DNA of 64,000 nucleotides from Phlebotomus papatasi (taxonomy: Eukaryota > Arthropoda > Insecta > Diptera > Psychodidae), in the NCBI RefSeq assembly GCF_024763615.1, contig NC_077223.1, positions 111,290,627 to 111,354,626 on the forward strand. The letters are read 5' to 3'. Positions 59,050 through 64,000 of this stretch are shown here, piece after piece. The stretch's first letter is position 1, and each line of letters starts with the position of its first letter. The notes under the pieces were generated by a model, which saw only the letters and a list, made by a program, of their open reading frames with translations, was not told the DNA's origin and made no database searches. A program made the position numbers and the translations under genes.

Positions 59050-59263
59050 ACGGCTTCAAAGCTTCGCACATACTCTGACTTCGAATATTTCATTTTTTCG
59101 TTACTGTAATGAATCTAGTTCTAGTTTAATTTTTCAAGAAATTTATGACTCAAGATTGGCAGTCAAAATATTTTGCCACTAGGTCAGATCCATTAAAAGA
59201 ATATGGGAAAAATATGAAGTGTTTGAAGCCATAGTGTGTGCGAAACACGATAGACTACCCCTA
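59050..59263. mobile_element. MITE family M3, copy 2
   Basis: Left end CTTCGCACATACTCTGACTT, right end GTGTTTGAAGCCATAGTGTG then TGCGAAACACGATAGACT. Shares the internal block AGGTCAGATCCATTAAAAGA then ATATGGGAAAAATATGAAGT with the other two copies. Confidence 0.7.
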
Positions 59264-59990
59264 CCATCCTCTAATTACAAAATTAATAAAATAAAAAGTA
59301 GTTTCACTATCCATCAGAGTGTATAGAGACAATTAAGTTAGTCGTCGTATAGGCTGATGAAAAATCTGAAATATATCTATTTAATGAGAGTTTGAGAAAG
59401 TAGAAACTTCAGAACCTTCAGAACATTGATTGTTGGACGTGGGTTCAGAATGGGTTTTTTAGTTACAGCGAAAGGAGTTTGTCTTGCTGGAGGCTATCTT
59501 GGGATGTTTTATTGCATTACAACAGGCCATTAGAAGACCTTTTTGCAATCCCTGTGAAAAGCTATTATCCACCACAATGTGAGCGTGTCTTCACGCATTC
59601 ACATCATGTCCCAACGGAAAGGGTCCTCATCATCCCAGACACCTTCCTCAAATCCTACTACCTCCTGCAAGACACTGCGTTTCCCAACAAAAGATCTTGC
59701 GTCATTTATACGGTCAAATCGAGGGGATAAAATGGAAAAACACTTTCTTACACTTCACACTCATTTAATACCATAAAGACTACATTTCTCTTTTCCATTC
59801 CTCCTTGTATGTTGATAACAAATGAAACCAATTCACTTGTTGAATAGGGAGACAACTTCAAATTACTTTTTTCCTTTCTATTTTCAATGTCCTCTAACCT
59901 TTTAGAATCACTTTCATTCATCCAATCATTAATCATTCACCAAAGAGTACACCCCTATCTATTAGGAAAAGAACTGATTGATTCGTAATA

Positions 59991-60201
59991 TAGGGGAAAG
60001 TACTCTCCCTTCGAACGTTTATGCCTTCGAATAATGTGATTTTTCTAAGAGACTTACGCATTTATATTAAATATTAGTTAGCTTATTATCAATTATTGAT
60101 AATTATATAATAATTTATGTGAGTCTCTTAGTTAGAGAAAATAAAAGAAAATTCACATTATTCGAAAGCATGAACGTTCGAAGGGAGAGTACTTTCCCCT
60201 A
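59991..60201. mobile_element. TA-flanked palindromic MITE
   Basis: A 211-bp inverted repeat flanked by TA (59989-59990 and 60202-60203). Both ends read inward TAGGGGAAAGTACTCTCCCT then TCGAACGTT(T/C)ATGC(C/T)TTCGAATAATGTGA. Arms are matched for about 75 bp around an AT-rich core (CAATTATTGATAATTAT). High end identity suggests a young copy. Non-coding. Confidence 0.82.
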
Positions 60202-60786
60202 TAGCATAGAGTTAAAAATCTATAGCACATTTTCCAATCGCATTTGTTAGCAATCAAGAATTCCTTTCCCTTTTCACACAAAGTCATTTTTCATGTAACA
60301 ACAAATCTTCTGCAGCGAAATCAATTGAACCAGATCCCAGTGAGACAGAAAAATTGTGATTATAGAAGGACAGCCAAAAAAGTTTTTTCATGGCTTTGCC
60401 ATATAGATTTTCCGGGCTTGATCCCTGGAATGGGAATGCGGGAAAGTCAGGCGTAAGGCAAAAGATGAAAGTCACAGTGAGAGATTTCTTTTGATAAGGA
60501 AATCCTAGAAAGTTTTGTTTGAGAATCCATTTTTTTTTTTAAATTTTCGTGCCCCTATTCTTATTCTTCTTACAGGACAAAAAGAGCTTCTTGATACATT
60601 GTATAAATATAAATTCTTGATAAATTGTAAAAAAAAAGTTGGGAAAATTCTGTGATACTCTACAGGAATCCTAATCCACATGATGGTAATATTTAGAACA
60701 TCCATTAATAAAATAAATTTTGGCATTGTAAATTTGTACGTGAAATAGTTAAGACCAAAGACGACTAAAAGCATCATACTGTCCTT

Positions 60787-60991
60787 ACAGGGGAAGGCTT
60801 TCAGGTTTCGCATACACTATGACTTTTCCCATATTCATTTAATGAATCTGACCTATCTATGGCAATATATTTTAAGAGCTAATCAGTAACACATTTCCTG
60901 AAAAAATAGATCCGACTGATTAAAGGGATATGGGAAAAATAAAAAGTGTTCGAAGCCAGAGTATGTGAGAAGCCTGACAGCCTTCCCCTAC
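60787..60991. mobile_element. MITE family M3, copy 3
   Basis: The best preserved ends of the family: left CAGGGGAAGGCTTTCAGGTT and right, reversed, TAGGGGAAGGCTGTCAGGCT. The internal block is TGATTAAAGGGATATGGGAA then AAATAAAAAGTGTTCGAAGC. Confidence 0.75.
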
Positions 60992-62805
60992 ATAGCACAA
61001 CGAATCACAACTACAGGGCCTAGATGTATGACAAAAAATGAATATTTATTCGAAACTTATCAATAAAGGCTATGGAGATGTTATGCAGCTTCAGAAGAAT
61101 GTGAATAGAAATTACTCTAAACAAGAAAATATAAAAAAGTAACAAGTTTTCAATTAGTAAAATGTACTAGTCGCATTTAAACAAATTTAATTTTAAACAT
61201 CTTTAAGGATTTAACATACAATTTTTTTTCTTCTGAAAGCTTTTTGCGCCTCATTTTTTGCCTCAGTTAAAAAGAATTCACAAATTTCAGGGAAAGTCAT
61301 ATTTCTGGTAAATTTATTCAGCATCTATTAATAGAGAGTTCTCATCAAGCGAGAAAAAGCCACATAAAAAGTCCGATAAAAAGGGTCTGTGCAGAAATTA
61401 AAGCACCTCTATAGCTAAAGAGAAAAAAAATTAACAGGTGAGTGATTTTCTAGCTACTGCTGCTAAAAATTTAAAATAAACCACCTACACATTGAGAGAG
61501 AAGTGCCTTAATTAAGATTGTCAAGGATATATTTACCATGAAATCAGGATAATTAGTCATCTTGTCAGCTCACTTTATTACCGTAACCTCGTAAATGTAC
61601 ACGCACCAAAAACTCTCGATTTGGTGTTAATACAAAGTGTTAATATGCTCGAAAAAGTGCTCTATATTGGCTAAACTTTTCGTATAAACATTTTTGTAAG
61701 GTGAAACTTTCACTGAGCTTTCCGGGGGGTTTTTTTCAATGGAAACTTTCATTGTGCAGGAAAATTGCTCAACATTTCGTTATGTGTGAAAATGAAAAGC
61801 CCTTCAGTAAACAGGAGCTTTATAAAATCATGAATGGAATGCTTTTTAAATAATTCGGTGTAGTGGGAATAAAACTGAACATCAAGAACTTCTATAAAAG
61901 CTGTCTTCATGACTTTGATGAAAACATAGTGAACAAAAATGTATAATTAAACTTTCGTTTCCATGAAATTTATAAAATCATAAAGTCTATTTGATTTATC
62001 CTTTGGAAACTTAATGGAAAATTCTCTAGTCTTTTAAAACTTTTGTTGTAAATATAAATATATGAAAAGCTTATCATGATGGAAATTTAAAATTTATAAT
62101 TTCTTTCTGGAATCATAAAAGTTCTTTTATAGCTATTGAAAATGTTTAGAAAAACAATTCATATTAAACTCTTACTATTTCTGCAATATTTTATTTTAGT
62201 ATTTTTCTAAATTGACCCTGGCGGCGGTATAATTAATTTTTTGACATGTTCTGGAGGTTCCAGGCAGATTTTTCCTCTGTCCGAAAAAATCTCCACTTAG
62301 ATTTTTTCCAGATCAAAGTTTAATCAGGAAAGGCACCGTTTTCACACGATTTGCTAGAATAGAATTGATTATTTTTTAACTCCTATAACTCCATGAGAGA
62401 GCAGTTTCCACAATCTTAAAGACTGTGAAATTTCTAATCCAACTGTATTACGGTTTCAATTGATAAAGTATCAGTAATTTCTTTATTTTTTTTAAGACTG
62501 CTTACTTATATTTATAAAAGTTTATAGAATAATTCACAAAAAATAGTAAAATAAAAAAAAAACTTTTTCAAAATTTTTATGAAAAATTGTTTCAGTTGTT
62601 AAATATTTCTCTTCAAACATTAAACAAAATTAAAATTAAATGCTTTAAAAATCTTTATTTGCCATAATTTCTCATCTTATTTAATTAACAAAAATTAGCA
62701 CAAAACTCTCACTTAACTGGAAAATAGTCCGAATACGTTTTGGTTAATTAAAAAAAAACTAATACATAAAAGTCTGTCTTATTGTGTTTGCAAATGACTC
62801 AAAAA

Positions 62806-62984
62806 ATAATGCTCTGATTTTTGTTATGTAAACATTTTTTTGTAAAAAATTTTGTTTTGTAAACATGTTTTTCACATTTCAATGAGAGTGAGTGAGATCT
62901 AGATCTAGTCATATCGCTCATTCTCATAGGAAATTTTGAAAAAAAAATGTTTACAAATAAAAGTTATTGTGAGCTGGGCATAAG
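62806..62984. mobile_element. Palindromic MITE, copy 2 (relative of 18641-18793)
   Basis: Shares TTTTGTTTTGTAAACATGTT, the ATGAGAGTGAGTGAGATCTA core and the right end AAAAGTTATTGTGAGCTGGG with copy 1. The left end contains a local duplication of the TGTAAACAT segment, making this copy longer. Confidence 0.72.
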
Positions 62985-64000
62985 TCTTTTCGCTCATTAC
63001 TAAGAAAAGTACTTTTAGGCCAGAGATATAAACACTGCATAACGTATTGTCCTTAAAAGTTGCAACTTTTGTCTCAAAGCTTCAATATAAAGTTCGACAC
63101 TGCTCAAACTAAGTATTTCTTAAGCTGTGACTCTCATCCGTTGACAAATAACGTCACGAAGTTTGTCCAGGGATCTTATGTATTTTTTTTTTATCTCCTG
63201 AGTATTTCGTCCTCTTTCCATTTGTCCTGATAAGAAGGTGGCACGCTATAAAGTTTATTGTTGTCGAGGAGCAAGGCAGAGGAATATAAAGAAACGAGGG
63301 AAGGATTGAATGTAGGAGGGACTTTTTTCAGTAAGAAACTCTTCTAATTAATTGAAAGGGGTTTTCTGGAGTGAGTATAAGATCCTCAATGGTCTCTTCT
63401 TTTGTGTTTTCGCCATTTTTGATCCCAAAATCCTCACCTACTTTACTCTACAAGACGGTTTTTACAACACCAAGACAACAAACAATGGCAAGAAAATTTC
63501 TCCTGAGGAAATTCCTATTTATACAAATTCTAAGAAAAGCACAAATCTCACTCATTCATCATAATTTCCATTTTTGAGTAAAGCTTTACGCGGTATCTCA
63601 ATAAATTAACCTTTTCGACATGTTTTGTTATCTGTATCGTATATTTGATCTGTGATTTTCATTGTTAAATTTTATTAATTCTTTATTACCAACACGATTA
63701 CTTTCTAATTTTCACACGCTTTTCCTGCTGACTCTGGTTTTAATTCACTTATAAATGATAAATATTCTGTATGCTAGAGGAAATTATTTTCATTTCCATT
63801 TGGCGCATATTTTATTGTAATAATTTATTCCATTAGATCTACTGTGAATGTCCTCCTGTTTGTGAAATTTAATTTGAATTCGTGTTACCCTAAGGTCATT
63901 TCTGTCCCATATCAACAACCGTCATGTCAGTTGAATATACAGTGAAAAATCTTTTTTTCGTGCAGATTGATGCCATCAGCAAAATCCTAATGAAATTTCA

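Larger units (their letters stand above)
57401..64000 (-). other. Epac upstream intron or 5' flank
   Basis: No upstream Epac exon could be identified: I looked for the short N-terminal exon expected to end one base short of the PCDRNLRD codons. Besides the listed SINE and MITEs the segment is AT-rich with short unrecognisable open frames. A motif AATAACGTCACGAAGTTTGTCC at about 63147, in two parts AATAACGTCACG and GTTTGTCC, recalls the repeat at 10123. Confidence 0.55.

Overview
The window is AT-rich eukaryotic DNA, almost entirely intronic, from what looks like an insect and most likely a dipteran. The basis is the single gene present (an invertebrate Epac-type exchange factor with GT-AG introns) and the dense population of TA-, TAA-, TTAA- and 8-bp-TSD DNA transposon remnants, foldback elements and tRNA-derived SINEs. 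I cannot name the species.

Gene content. One gene is supported: the N-terminal part of a cAMP-activated Rap guanine nucleotide exchange factor (Epac / RAPGEF3-4 family) on the minus strand. Eight coding exons join with consistent reading phase: 57258-57400, 56364-56455, 15753-15899, 5945-5996, 5223-5305, 2215-2301, 1777-1918 and 1453-1639. They encode the first cyclic-nucleotide-binding (CNB-A) domain, a linker and the DEP domain up to its end. The second CNB, REM, RA and CDC25 catalytic exons must lie below coordinate 1, and the initiator exon lies above 57400 or outside the window. The two halves of CNB-A are split by a 40.5-kb intron.

Layout. 1-1452: intron. 1453-2301: three DEP exons. 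2302-15752: introns with two small linker exons, a Tc1/mariner-type non-autonomous element, a tRNA-like SINE fragment and a palindromic MITE. 15753-15899: cAMP phosphate-binding-cassette exon. 15900-56363: giant intron holding (a) a 4.07-kb foldback element with 22-bp tandem-repeat arms (24272-28345), (b) a 3.57-kb foldback element with GC-rich ends, a TTATCT target duplication and 45-bp repeat arms (34691-38258), itself invaded by a piggyBac-type element, (c) two inverted copies of an approximately 870-bp TA-flanked element (45989-46866 and 49568-50433), (d) a 1.5-kb near-perfect inverted repeat (54367-55861), and several MITEs. 56364-57400: two CNB-A exons. 57401-64000: intron or 5' flank with a complete SINE bearing a 15-bp target duplication and more MITEs.

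The most unusual signal is a group of TA-flanked foldback elements with CAC(A/C)GAGAAAA ends. They belong to two families with unrelated internal repeats. In both, the arms look like amplified subterminal sequence and the body carries a tRNA-like block with Pol III A/B-box-like sequence. No host gene other than Epac, no functional tRNA, no rRNA and no CRISPR array was found. All similarity statements are by eye; no database search was possible.
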